Below are positions 17,626 to 26,466 of a stretch of 64,000 nucleotides of DNA, piece after piece. Both the position numbers and the translations under genes were made by a program. The notes beneath the pieces are model-generated. The model had not been told where the DNA came from. It saw only the letters and a program-made list of their open reading frames with translations, and searched no databases. Location: the NCBI GenBank assembly GCA_044224315.1, contig JBGAKR010000001.1:310001-374000 (forward strand). Reading direction: 5' to 3'. How positions within the stretch are numbered: position 1 is the first letter of the stretch; every line of letters starts with the position of its first letter. This stretch comes from JAGXTF01 sp044224315. GTDB lineage: Bacteria; Bacteroidota; Bacteroidia; NS11-12g; UBA955.

Positions 17626-18270
17626 ATGTCCAAAGCCGCACCCATTCGCGTTGTTATAGCCGATACCGCCTACATTATCCGGAAGGGGCTAAAGGGACTT
17701 ATTTCTGAAAATCCCGAATTTAAATTCCTGGCAGAGGTAGACAATGCCGAAAAGCTGCTGCATACCCTGGAAACCGACAAACCGGATGTACTGATTGTGG
17801 ACCATTGCTGCGACGATTGTTTTTCGCTGCAATTCATACACCAGGTAAAACAGCAATTTCCATCGGTACATATTCTGGTGATTTCGCACGAAAAATCGGT
17901 AGAAGAGATTACCCAGGTCATTGGCATTGGCATCAACAATTATCTGCTGAAAGACTGCGACGAAAAAGAGATTACCGAAGCCATTGAAAGCTGCGCCCGG
18001 GGCGATCAATACTACTGCGGTCAAATACTGGACGTACTCCTGGAAAAAGAAAATAACGACCCCCTAAATTGTGCTGCGGGTCCGATATCGGAACGCGAAA
18101 AAGACATAGTGCGCGAGTTGGTGAAAGGCAAAAGGCCCAAAGAGATTGCGGAGCTGCTGAATATTAGTCATTATACAGTGACTACGCACCGGAAGAATAT
18201 ATATAAGAAGCTGGGGATCAGCCATAGTTATGAGCTGGCGCGGTTTGCTTTGAAGACGGGGATACAGTAG
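17626..18270 (+). CDS. NarL/FixJ-type response regulator
   Basis: 214 residues. The receiver domain (about 5-125) has the phospho-acceptor Asp in VLIVDHCCDD and the Lys in NYLLKDCD. The N-terminal acidic pair is reduced to one Asp (VVIADTAYIIR instead of VDDH), so Mg binding may be altered. The GerE/LuxR helix-turn-helix (about 145-210) reads ISEREKDIVRELVKGKRPKEIAELLNISHYTVTTHRKNIYKKLGI. No kinase gene is adjacent, so it is an orphan. It is divergent from the iron-uptake-like operon and may regulate it; that link is inference. Confidence 0.88.
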   Translation: MSKAAPIRVVIADTAYIIRKGLKGLISENPEFKFLAEVDNAEKLLHTLETDKPDVLIVDHCCDDCFSLQFIHQVKQQFPSVHILVISHEKSVEEITQVIGIGINNYLLKDCDEKEITEAIESCARGDQYYCGQILDVLLEKENNDPLNCAAGPISEREKDIVRELVKGKRPKEIAELLNISHYTVTTHRKNIYKKLGISHSYELARFALKTGIQ

Positions 18271-18555
18271 GGGTGATTGCGCCCTTCGGGCGGGGCTTAG
18301 TTGTAACCTCTCCCGATTCTGCGCTTAACAACCTCCTGCATAATCACCGTCCCGCTTCTATGTCAGATCACAAACAGCCTAACCTGATATCTCTCCAAAA
18401 TGAGAGAAATATAGGCCAGTAATTTTTTTGGAGTGGGTTTTGACGCAGATGAATTAGACTGCGCCTAATTCATCTGCTGGACGCTTTTTACGCATTATAC
18501 TTTTTTACTAGCTTCGGAGATATTAACTTAAATTAAATCTACCCTCGTTTGTCTT
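18271..18555. other. non-coding stretch after the NarL-type regulator
   Basis: Only a small hairpin (CGCCC-TTC-GGGCG near 18286-18298) just after the gene is seen. No T-tract follows, so termination by it is doubtful. No gene is supported. Confidence 0.4.
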
Positions 18556-18594
18556 TCAATCCACCCGCTTCCCCTTGAGCAATGCAATCTCGGC
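18556..18594 (-). pseudogene. remnant of the 3' end of a peptidase-S74-type gene
   Basis: On the minus strand this reads AEIALLKGKRVD and stop. The lipoprotein gene at 25205-25807 ends AEIELLKGKRVD and stop, and the DNA matches almost base for base. Upstream (higher coordinates) the resemblance fades within about 25 bp. It is a decayed duplicate or deletion scar lying downstream of the giant T9SS gene. Confidence 0.7.
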
Positions 18595-18697
18595 TATGAA
18601 AGAACTATCCCGGAATGCTGTTATCGGAAGCCTGGGCTGAACTATAAAAAATATAGAAGTTATTATAGAATTTCGCTATGTTATTTTGATTGAGGCC

Positions 18698-21600
18698 TTA
18701 TTCAATAATCAATTTTTCAACCCCAATCAATTTGTCATTATTGTTTATTTTAACAATGTAGACGCCTTTTTTTGCAAAATAGAGTTGTATATGGCCGTCT
18801 GCTTTCTTGAAATCCTCAATCAGCCTGCCTTGGATATCGTATACTTCCATGTTTACATTTCCGGCATTTTCGATTTCAATATTTACTACGCCAGTTCCGG
18901 GATTAGGGAATATGCGGTAGTTTCCATTGTTTAAAACAGATACGTTTTGTATTTGTGAAACTTTGGTTTTGGCATCGAATGAATCAGGTTTTAATTCGGT
19001 GTTGCCCAATTTGTCAACAGCAATGCTGTAAAAATAGTAGGTAGTGTCTTTTTTACCGGCATACACTGCAGCGCTGTCTTTCAAACTTTGCTTCCAAAGG
19101 GCATAAACCACATTGTTGCTGGAAGCAAATACATTAATGGTTTTTAAGCCGGATACATCCGTGCCCTTCCAGGTAACCGTAAAGTTTGAATTGGTGGTGG
19201 TTGGACTAAGCGGAAGCACTTTGCTAATGGGTGGCACATTGTCTTTAATAACCGACCAATATGGCGTTAAAATGGATTTATTGTCGTCGAAAACGATGTT
19301 TGCACGATTCTTAATATTCACATCTTTAGCAATGCCCTTGCGCAGTTTAATGGAGAATGCCACAGCGCCCTGGCCCCTGTTTGTATAATTATTGGGAGGT
19401 AAAAAGCCATAAACCGGATTGAGTTTATCCTCGCTCAAAGAAAGGATGTCCAGTGATTTAAATGTCCAGGTAACAATGCCTTTTATTGTATCTAACTGGG
19501 TGGATAAATTTAATATTACATTCTGGGTTCTGAAATCAAAATTGCGGTTAATTACATTTGTTTCGGGTGGAAAATAATATTTAAAACTTCCAACTTTAAA
19601 GGAGGTAAAATTCACCGAATGTATATCAAAATAGCGGGTATCTATGGTATCGTGCACAACAACGGTTTGGGCCGGAGCAGTTGCGGTACTGTCGTTTTCA
19701 AACCTGATGGTATAATCAAATTCTGAAGGCAAATCGGTAAACAGATTGTTACCGCCCACATTGGTTCCAAGCGGGCCCAATTTATCATTGGGATCCAGCG
19801 AATTTATGATGCGCAATTTATAACGGTAACCGGCTTTTTTCAATATAATAGCAGAGTCTGCAGATACTCCATTATGCGAAATACATACTGAGTCCAAGCC
19901 ACTTAAATATACCGGATTTGCATAGTATTTATTTAATTTATTCAAATATGTTTGGGTATAATTGTTATTGCAAGTTAACCTGGCATTTTTAAATAAGCGA
20001 TTGTAATCGGCAACTGCAGTGGCATTTCCAAATTCATAATCCTGTTTACTTATGCCCAAAGAATCGGCGGTATTAAACGCATTTAACAAGCATTTGGTTG
20101 CGGTGGTAGTTCCGGAAAATTTGCCCCACAGCTGTTGTATGCACTTGCGTTTGCGCGCATTGTCAACCGGCAAATGATTCCATGCCTGCAATACTACAGA
20201 ATCTCTGCCTGAGGCTTTGATGCTTACAGGGATATTATATGATTCTTTTGCACGCATTTCGGGCATCAAAAATGCATATACCCTGCTTTGCAAATTCTTT
20301 GAAAATACCGTATCGGCAATAGCATAAATAAAAGTATCGGCGTATACATTCACGGCTTCTACCTGGGCTTTGCCGAAAGATTGGATGGAGAAAAATACAG
20401 GTACATTTTGCAGGTTGGCATTGGTTTTATTTTCAACCCGCACGAAGTAATCGTACCACCTGCCCGGACGGATTTGTTCGTAGCCCGTAATTTTGGTTTC
20501 AATATTCACAGTATCAGGCGTTTGGAGCAGTAATACTGAATCGGCAGTAATGGTATCACCCGCCCCAAATATTACAGACAATGTATATTGTCCCAGGCTG
20601 TCTTTATTAAAAGCAAAATCGGCCAGGAGCAGATTTCGGTCTACCGAAATCACCTGGGTTGCCGCTATGGTTTTATTTTTTCTGCGAATAAATACCTTGC
20701 TGTTTTCATCAAATCCTTTGCCTTTTATTCTAAGGGTTACTTTGCCTGAATTGGCGCAGGTTTGGGGCAAAAATGTAAATACTTCCTTTTGTGTTTTCTG
20801 GGTGTCTTTCTCCATCCACATTATGTTGCCAATAGTGCATGAATTTACCTTGAAATTAAAACCTGAGGGAAAATACACATAGGATTCAGAACTCAACATT
20901 TTAGCACTCACGCTGGGGATTACATACTTCTGCTTAAAAATATTGGGATATGTAATGGGTTGATAGCGGTCTATTAACTGCAAATCATTATTGCCGATAC
21001 CATTAATTGCATTTTTGGAAACAACCAATATTTTGTCGTCAATGCGCGCCACAGGGCCAATAACATCGAGGTTATAGGTAGAGATATCGGCATAAAAGGG
21101 TGATGGATTATTGGTTTTTTTATTAAACGCCATTATTCCTTTCCTTTTATTATCATATTCAAAATCGCCACTGATATATGCCAGATTTTCTGTGAGGAAA
21201 ACACTGTATAAAGTTCCATCCCAATCCGAACCCCCATTAGGTGCTTTCAGTTTGAAACCCAGGGGCACATTAGCTCCATCATCGATGCGCACTTTGGCCA
21301 GGTAATTTTGGGTGCTGTTGCCTGACTTTGTTATGTCTCCCACTGCGTAAATAAAAGAATCATCGCTGGCAATACTTATTACTTTACCAGAAATTTTGGG
21401 GTTCCATGTTTCTACTTGCTTGGTCTTTAAATTATACCGTACAAGATTATTTATACCTGTACCTGCATAGTTAGAAAAACTGCCGCCTAAATACAGCTTA
21501 TTTTGATTCAAATGAATAGTAGAAAATGAGGCTGTAGTGTTGATATTATAAATGGTTTTGCCATTTTTTGCATTAATAATACCCAGCCTGCCCAGGGTGC

Positions 21601-24600
21601 CAAATTTGGTTGATGAGAAATCGCCACTGATAATTAATGCCGTGTCGTATCCGATAATGTTAGATACGTTGCCATTGGGGTCGGGTGCAAAGTTGGTAAT
21701 GGTGTCTGCTTTAATATCGATGGCACAAATAACCTTTCGGAATTGGGTATTTAAAATTGTCATTTTTCCGGTAATTAACAGGTTGTTTTTTAATGGCAAA
21801 ACCCCGGTAATTTCCTGATTGGGATGCGGGTAAAATGAAGGTAGCAGTGTGTTTTTGTTTTCATTAAATTTAAAAACATGATACATTGGATAATTCGTAT
21901 TCCCCTTAGAATTAATCACAGTGAAATTGCCAAATAAATACAATATTGAGTCTTGTTTTAAAATTCCGGCAATGCCGCCGGTGTTAGAAAAATCAAGCTT
22001 TCTAACCTGTTTGGTTTTTGCATTTACCCGGTAATAGTTGCCTACCAAACCCGGAATATTTAAATGATTTGCATTAAATGGTTCATACAGATAATAAATA
22101 CTGTCTTTCCAATTGTAGAATACCGATGAGCCCAGATTACCCGGAGTGGTTCCGGGATAATTATTCATACCCAATCTAAAATCTCTTGTGTAAGGCAAAT
22201 AAGCAATAGCCCCCGATGCATAAGCATACACGCCCAATGTACCGGTAATAAATACGCTGGAGTTAATGCCCTTGCGAAGCCCCACAGATTGGCCGGCAGA
22301 AAGGTTTACTTTTTCGTAGGAACCCGATTTCCCTTCCGTTACTTTATATAAATTGTAAACACTATATTCATTTTGCAAAAGATAAACCGATTTATTTACT
22401 ACTTCCAATCCTGTTACGTCATAACCTGTATATGGGATTTTAGAATCAAACGATGTGGCTTTGCCATCTGCTTTGTTTACTTCAAATAAAGTAGTGCGGG
22501 TGATGCCATCAATGGTGGTATTATTAAATGCCCTGTGTGCAATATAAATATGCTTTTTATTGATACAAAAGGTTACTTTCCCATAAATTTTTCCTGAAGA
22601 ATAATAATTCACTTTCCACGAATCCAATTGGTTCTTGTCCATATCATAACGGGCAATTAACTCATTGTTCCTGCGGTCTATATCATTTACATTGCCCCCT
22701 AAAATAATTTTACCATTCTTTAGAGGCTCAATATACAAAACTGTACCAGCAATTTTGGGTTTGAAATTATTTGCCACGCCGGTCTTTAAATTGTAGCGCA
22801 GCATATTGGTATAATTAGTTCCGTTAATGTTAATAGTAAAATCGCCTGCAACAAACAGGGTATCTTTTATAACCTTAACCGCTGTAATTGCCATGGTATT
22901 ATTGGGATTTATAAAAGAGTCTAAATTATTGCCAAAGGGAACGCGTAAACCTGTTCTTTTGCTTATTCTAACCACATAATTGTTATTATTGCTATAGGTT
23001 CGCATGGCAGTATAAATAAAACTGTCATCGCCTGTTATGCGGTAATAATGGGCTGTGGTTGAATCCAGAAATGCGGGTTTCCAATGATCCAATTTGTTGG
23101 TATATCTGTTAATTCTACAAATTCCTTTGCGGCTGATATTATTCACATTTTTGTAAATACCGCCATAGTAAATAAAGCTATCGTCCGCATATACATCCGA
23201 CATTATATTATCGAAATTTGCTGCTGTATTTGAATATCCACCGGTTTTAATATTCATTTTAAGGATATTGCCAAAGCTTTTGTAAGGCGAAGTTCCGGTA
23301 GTATTAATTATACCCAGCATTACCAAACTATCGCCTACAACCCGCATGCGCTTTACATTTCCTGTATTATAATAGTTGGGTAACTGCTTGTTGATGGTGG
23401 ATTGAAAAGATTCTACATTGCCGGTTTTAATATTAATTATGGCCAAATTTCCGACCACTACTCTATTTGAAGAATTGTACAGATAAATATTCTGAAATGA
23501 GCCACCTACATAGAGTGAATCTCCGATTTTCAGAACCGATTCTGCTGCACCACTTTGAAAAGAAAATGATAATTTGGGATCCAAAGAACCATCTGCCAAT
23601 ACATGCATAATGCCATTGCCCACCATAAACCAGCCACCTTTTTCGTCTGGCACCAAATCATTGCATGTACTTAAATACTGTTTAGACAAAGTATGATTAA
23701 ACTTGCCTGTGCTTTCAAAAACCACCACATTTGCATCGCCAATAGACGAATAACCATCTAAACGGGTAAAATACAAATAGCAACTATCTACATGCGCATC
23801 CACATCGCCCAGCGGCGCATCCAATACAGTCATTTCGGGCGTTTTAACGCGCAATAATTCTAAATATGTTTTAGCAATTAAATTATTTTTATATGTTTCA
23901 AGGCTGATAATTGATGCCTGGGAATAAAATTTATCTTCGCCCAGCTTTTGTGTGTAATAATTAATTATACCAAGTTTTAAATAAAGTTTTCCATTGATGG
24001 TAATGGCATCTCCAGCGCAGTATAGAAAACTATCGATCAGCGCCATATCATTTATTTTGCCAACGCATTTAAATTTAAACCCGGTATCCAAGGTTAGATT
24101 GGGTTTTAATTTCATTAAATTAACGATGGATGGATATCCGTCCAGGGTAAATTCCCCTGCCAGATAGTAATCTCCAGCCGGTGATTTTACAATGCGGGTT
24201 ACATAGCCATTCATCTGGTAACTCCAACTGGCTTTCCGAAGATCGGCTGTATCAATCATTAACAAACCCTGATTGCCCCAACCATAACCCGAGAAATTTC
24301 CTTTTGCTACAATTCTACCAGAATCCCACACCAGAGACTTAACCTCGCCCACATAACCGGGTGTATACATATAGCTAAAATCCTTGCGGTTTAGTTGCAC
24401 AAAATTCATTACCTTGTGATTATCATAAGAGGTAAAAACACCAGAAATAAAAATATAATCCGCATTAAAATCAATTGCATTTACTGCCGAAACTTTGGGA
24501 TTCCAATTCAATATTTCTTTTGTTTTAATATTGATGGCGCATAGATTTTTTCGCGTTAATCCATTGGCAGAGTCAAAATTCCCCAAACAAAATAATGTAT

Positions 24601-25051
24601 CACCCATCCGCACCAGCTTATTCACTCCGCCTGTGGAATACTGTGTTACAATTCTGAATTTAAAAGTCAAATCCACGGCGCCGTCTTTTTTAATATGGAC
24701 CAAGGTGGGCATCAGCGTATCGTTAATATAATTGAATTCGCCCCCCACATAATAACCGCCACTTCCATCCTCTATAGCACAGAAAATTGACATGTCGCAT
24801 TTAAGCGTACTGTTTGGAATTAATTTTCCGGTAACTGTGTCTATTACCGCCAGGCCATTATTTGCCCTTCCCACCTCAGAAAAGGCACCGCCCACATACA
24901 AAATACCCCCTTTTTCCAAAGCAGTAGTATTGCTCCCGTTTGTTCTGTAGCTCGTATTAATCTTCTGCAATTGCCCAAAGCACGGCATGGAAAAAATTAA
25001 AATAAAGGTTAAAAACAAACCCAATCGATTAATAGAATATTTGAATTTCAT
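18698..25051 (-). CDS. giant T9SS-secreted protein with beta-propeller-like repeats
   Basis: 2117 residues from the ATG at 25051 (an in-frame TTG is at 25066). A signal peptide (LGLFLTFILIFSMPCFGQ) is followed by some 1300 residues of repeated units of the type YVGGxF..NGLAxID..TGK..W and IYxxGDF, resembling delta-60/WD-like propeller repeats. After these come IPT-like and DUF11-like regions. A DUF7619-like domain (about 1780-1960) contains LDPNDKLGPLG and DYTIRFENDSTATA; then a fibronectin-like stretch, and the C-terminal type A sorting domain (NYRIFPNPGTGVVNIEIE..VYDIQGRLIEDF) ending KLIGVEKLIIE. It is exported by the type IX system and presumably attached to the cell surface or released. 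Its ligand is unknown. The gene stands alone. Confidence 0.88.
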   Translation of the reverse strand: MKFKYSINRLGLFLTFILIFSMPCFGQLQKINTSYRTNGSNTTALEKGGILYVGGAFSEVGRANNGLAVIDTVTGKLIPNSTLKCDMSIFCAIEDGSGGYYVGGEFNYINDTLMPTLVHIKKDGAVDLTFKFRIVTQYSTGGVNKLVRMGDTLFCLGNFDSANGLTRKNLCAINIKTKEILNWNPKVSAVNAIDFNADYIFISGVFTSYDNHKVMNFVQLNRKDFSYMYTPGYVGEVKSLVWDSGRIVAKGNFSGYGWGNQGLLMIDTADLRKASWSYQMNGYVTRIVKSPAGDYYLAGEFTLDGYPSIVNLMKLKPNLTLDTGFKFKCVGKINDMALIDSFLYCAGDAITINGKLYLKLGIINYYTQKLGEDKFYSQASIISLETYKNNLIAKTYLELLRVKTPEMTVLDAPLGDVDAHVDSCYLYFTRLDGYSSIGDANVVVFESTGKFNHTLSKQYLSTCNDLVPDEKGGWFMVGNGIMHVLADGSLDPKLSFSFQSGAAESVLKIGDSLYVGGSFQNIYLYNSSNRVVVGNLAIINIKTGNVESFQSTINKQLPNYYNTGNVKRMRVVGDSLVMLGIINTTGTSPYKSFGNILKMNIKTGGYSNTAANFDNIMSDVYADDSFIYYGGIYKNVNNISRKGICRINRYTNKLDHWKPAFLDSTTAHYYRITGDDSFIYTAMRTYSNNNNYVVRISKRTGLRVPFGNNLDSFINPNNTMAITAVKVIKDTLFVAGDFTININGTNYTNMLRYNLKTGVANNFKPKIAGTVLYIEPLKNGKIILGGNVNDIDRRNNELIARYDMDKNQLDSWKVNYYSSGKIYGKVTFCINKKHIYIAHRAFNNTTIDGITRTTLFEVNKADGKATSFDSKIPYTGYDVTGLEVVNKSVYLLQNEYSVYNLYKVTEGKSGSYEKVNLSAGQSVGLRKGINSSVFITGTLGVYAYASGAIAYLPYTRDFRLGMNNYPGTTPGNLGSSVFYNWKDSIYYLYEPFNANHLNIPGLVGNYYRVNAKTKQVRKLDFSNTGGIAGILKQDSILYLFGNFTVINSKGNTNYPMYHVFKFNENKNTLLPSFYPHPNQEITGVLPLKNNLLITGKMTILNTQFRKVICAIDIKADTITNFAPDPNGNVSNIIGYDTALIISGDFSSTKFGTLGRLGIINAKNGKTIYNINTTASFSTIHLNQNKLYLGGSFSNYAGTGINNLVRYNLKTKQVETWNPKISGKVISIASDDSFIYAVGDITKSGNSTQNYLAKVRIDDGANVPLGFKLKAPNGGSDWDGTLYSVFLTENLAYISGDFEYDNKRKGIMAFNKKTNNPSPFYADISTYNLDVIGPVARIDDKILVVSKNAINGIGNNDLQLIDRYQPITYPNIFKQKYVIPSVSAKMLSSESYVYFPSGFNFKVNSCTIGNIMWMEKDTQKTQKEVFTFLPQTCANSGKVTLRIKGKGFDENSKVFIRRKNKTIAATQVISVDRNLLLADFAFNKDSLGQYTLSVIFGAGDTITADSVLLLQTPDTVNIETKITGYEQIRPGRWYDYFVRVENKTNANLQNVPVFFSIQSFGKAQVEAVNVYADTFIYAIADTVFSKNLQSRVYAFLMPEMRAKESYNIPVSIKASGRDSVVLQAWNHLPVDNARKRKCIQQLWGKFSGTTTATKCLLNAFNTADSLGISKQDYEFGNATAVADYNRLFKNARLTCNNNYTQTYLNKLNKYYANPVYLSGLDSVCISHNGVSADSAIILKKAGYRYKLRIINSLDPNDKLGPLGTNVGGNNLFTDLPSEFDYTIRFENDSTATAPAQTVVVHDTIDTRYFDIHSVNFTSFKVGSFKYYFPPETNVINRNFDFRTQNVILNLSTQLDTIKGIVTWTFKSLDILSLSEDKLNPVYGFLPPNNYTNRGQGAVAFSIKLRKGIAKDVNIKNRANIVFDDNKSILTPYWSVIKDNVPPISKVLPLSPTTTNSNFTVTWKGTDVSGLKTINVFASSNNVVYALWKQSLKDSAAVYAGKKDTTYYFYSIAVDKLGNTELKPDSFDAKTKVSQIQNVSVLNNGNYRIFPNPGTGVVNIEIENAGNVNMEVYDIQGRLIEDFKKADGHIQLYFAKKGVYIVKINNNDKLIGVEKLIIE

Positions 25052-25204
25052 ATGAATATGGAACAAAAATATGGCAAATGGCCTAAAGTTAAAAAGCCTG
25101 TTTGCGGAATTTGCCCGATTTTACTGAGCATCAAATCCTAAAAAATACACAACAGTTTGCGAAACGCGGCAGCCCTAATCCAATTAAATGCAAAGGGCTA
25201 CCCC

Positions 25205-25807
25205 TCAATCCACCCGCTTCCCCTTAAGCAATTCAATCTCTGCTTTGAGCAGTTCTATCTGGGCTTGTTGCTCTTTCAGCGCCTGGGTAAGTACGGGGAT
25301 CATTTGCATATAATTTACGGTTTTGTAATCGAAACCTTGCTTTTCAAGGCTGTTATTGCCTTGTGGGTTGGCGCTTTGGTGCAGGTTTTGGACCAGGTTA
25401 GGAAACTGGGTTTCGAGGTTTTGGGCTATGTATCCGTATTGGGTTCCGGCAGGCAGACCCAAAATGCCGGCATACTCGTTTTTGTAGGTAAAGGATACTA
25501 CGTCTAGCTGCAGTAGTTTGGGAATTACTGAACCCTCGGTGCTGAGAGCTAAAATGTTGTTTTTGAGTTTGCGGTCGGATGCATTACCGCCGGAGAATTT
25601 ACCGCCGCCCATTTTGGTGTTGGTGCCATTTTTTAAATTGCTTGTATCTGCCCCTGCTCTTTTGCTGGTGTCGGGCATTTGGGTCATGTCGGTTGCCTTT
25701 TTACTTGTATCGGTTTTTTGTTGGGTGGTGTCGGTGGGGGTTGTAGTTGTGGTGGTGTTGCAGGCTGCCAGTGCAGTTATTGTTAACAGGATTTGGAATG
25801 GTTTCAT
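25205..25807 (-). CDS. lipoprotein with peptidase S74 (intramolecular chaperone) domain
   Basis: 200 residues from the ATG at 25807, which directly precedes the signal peptide MKPFQILLTITALAAC. A Thr/Asp/Lys-rich linker (about 18-70) is followed by the S74 chaperone signature SDRKLKNNILAL, FTYKNEYAGILGLPAGTQYGYIAQNLE and KTVNYMQMIPVLTQALKEQQAQIELL with a C-terminal coiled coil. In phage tail spikes and eukaryotic MYRF this domain trimerises and then cleaves itself; the S and K of SDRKLK are the usual catalytic pair. In Bacteroidota similar proteins are cell-surface components. Promoter-like elements (TTTG, 18 bp, TATCTTGC) lie at 25812-25841. Confidence 0.8.
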   Translation of the reverse strand: MKPFQILLTITALAACNTTTTTTPTDTTQQKTDTSKKATDMTQMPDTSKRAGADTSNLKNGTNTKMGGGKFSGGNASDRKLKNNILALSTEGSVIPKLLQLDVVSFTYKNEYAGILGLPAGTQYGYIAQNLETQFPNLVQNLHQSANPQGNNSLEKQGFDYKTVNYMQMIPVLTQALKEQQAQIELLKAEIELLKGKRVD

Positions 25808-25950
25808 GGGTGCAAGATAGGGGAAATGCAAGAAGGACAAAGATTTGCACTAATTATCGAAGTACCCCAAGTTAACCTGCTTGCAAAGGAACTTTTGATT
25901 AGCATTTGCCTTTAAATTCTCTATTGCCTATATTTGCAACCCCAATTTTT

Positions 25951-26111
25951 GGGCCTATAGCCCCAAAATTCTTGCTTGCAAAGCTTAGAATTTTGAGGGT
26001 CCACGAAAAATAGAGAAATCAAAGATTTCCAATTTTTCGGGACTCATTCGGTTAGAGCAACTGACTCTCCCGATAGCTATCGGGACAGTATGTACCTGGT
26101 TCGATATCCAG
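25951..26111 (+). pseudogene. tRNA-like relic broken by palindromic inserts (copy A)
   Basis: GGGCCTATAG (25951-25960) and CTCATTCGGTTAGAGCAACTGACTC (26043-26067) match the intact tRNA 20 bp downstream, as does the later part CAGTA-GT..CTGGTTCGAT. Between the first two blocks, at the D-arm, lie two inverted repeats: CAAAATTCT/AGAATTTTG at 25964-25995, and CGAAAAAT..GAAATC/GATTTC..ATTTTTCG at 26004-26039. The anticodon loop is replaced by the perfect 18-bp palindrome TCCCGATAGCTATCGGGA (26068-26085). No acceptor 3' strand follows. It cannot be a normal tRNA. Confidence 0.75.
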
Positions 26112-26131
26112 TAAAAATATCAAACTTTTTT

Positions 26132-26205
26132 GGGCCTATAGCTCATTCGGTTAGAGCAACTGACTCATAATCAGTAGGTGCTTGGTTCGATTCCAAGTGG
26201 GCCCA
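26132..26205 (+). tRNA. tRNA with CAT anticodon (Met or lysidine-Ile2)
   Basis: 74 nt. Acceptor GGGCCTA pairs with TGGGCCC with one G-U; the D arm contains AGCTCATTCGGTTAGAGC; the anticodon stem is ACTGA/TCAGT with loop CTCATAA (anticodon CAT); the T arm is CTTGG-TTCGATT-CCAAG; the discriminator is A. CCA is not encoded (CTA follows). The body resembles the bacterial Ile2 type as much as elongator Met, and I cannot decide. Its 3' half is the attachment site of the adjacent element. Confidence 0.92.
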
Positions 26206-26206
26206 C
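26164..26206 (+). mobile_element. attL: left attachment site of the 32.6 kb element
   Basis: The 43 bases from the anticodon loop to the tRNA 3' end are repeated identically at 58774-58816. Integration into a tRNA 3' half leaves the tRNA intact on the left, as seen. The flanking bases differ on both sides, which defines the repeat exactly. Confidence 0.9.
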
Positions 26207-26216
26207 TACACAGGAC

Positions 26217-26251
26217 AAGGGTTTCAAGAAATTGAAGCCCTTTTTGTTTTT
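26217..26251 (+). terminator. terminator downstream of the tRNA
   Basis: An 11-bp stem AAGGGTTTCAA / TTGAAGCCCTT with one G-U pair and GAAA loop is followed by a T-rich tract. It lies inside the element, so the element supplies the tRNA terminator. Confidence 0.8.
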
Positions 26252-26255
26252 GTAC

Positions 26256-26275
26256 TTGCACGTAATTTGCACGTA
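26256..26275 (+). promoter_or_regulatory. end repeat shared with the integrase promoter (left copy)
   Basis: TTGCACGTAATTTGCACGTA, itself two copies of TTGCACGTA, occurs here 50 bp inside attL and again in the same orientation at 58648-58667. It is a candidate arm-type integrase or excisionase binding site. Confidence 0.6.
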
Positions 26276-26285
26276 GACTTAAAAC

Positions 26286-26311
26286 AAAAAAAGGGCGATA
26301 AGCCCTTTTTG
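26286..26311. terminator. bidirectional terminator at the end of the CBASS operon side
   Basis: AAAAAGGGC-gataa-GCCCTTTTT, symmetrical with A and T tracts on both sides. It is about 155 bp downstream of the last CBASS operon gene on the minus strand. Confidence 0.75.
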
Positions 26312-26383
26312 TAACCTGTTAGGTTGAATTTCAGTGCATTGCATTGGCCCCTTTGCTAATTCCCCAAATTTACGACTCTTTTG

Positions 26384-26420
26384 TGGAGAATACGGGTCTC
26401 GAACCCGTGATCATGCATTA
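26384..26420 (-). pseudogene. 3' fragment of an unrelated tRNA
   Basis: On the minus strand ACGGG-TTCGAGA-CCCGT forms a perfect T arm with the invariant TTCGA, followed by ATTCTCCA as an acceptor 3' strand with discriminator. No 5' half or anticodon arm can be completed. It differs from the CAT tRNA and may be an att remnant from integration at another tRNA. Confidence 0.55.
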
Positions 26421-26466
26421 TCTTTAAAGTCGCGTTTTAATAAGTACAATAACCGTTCCAATTACA

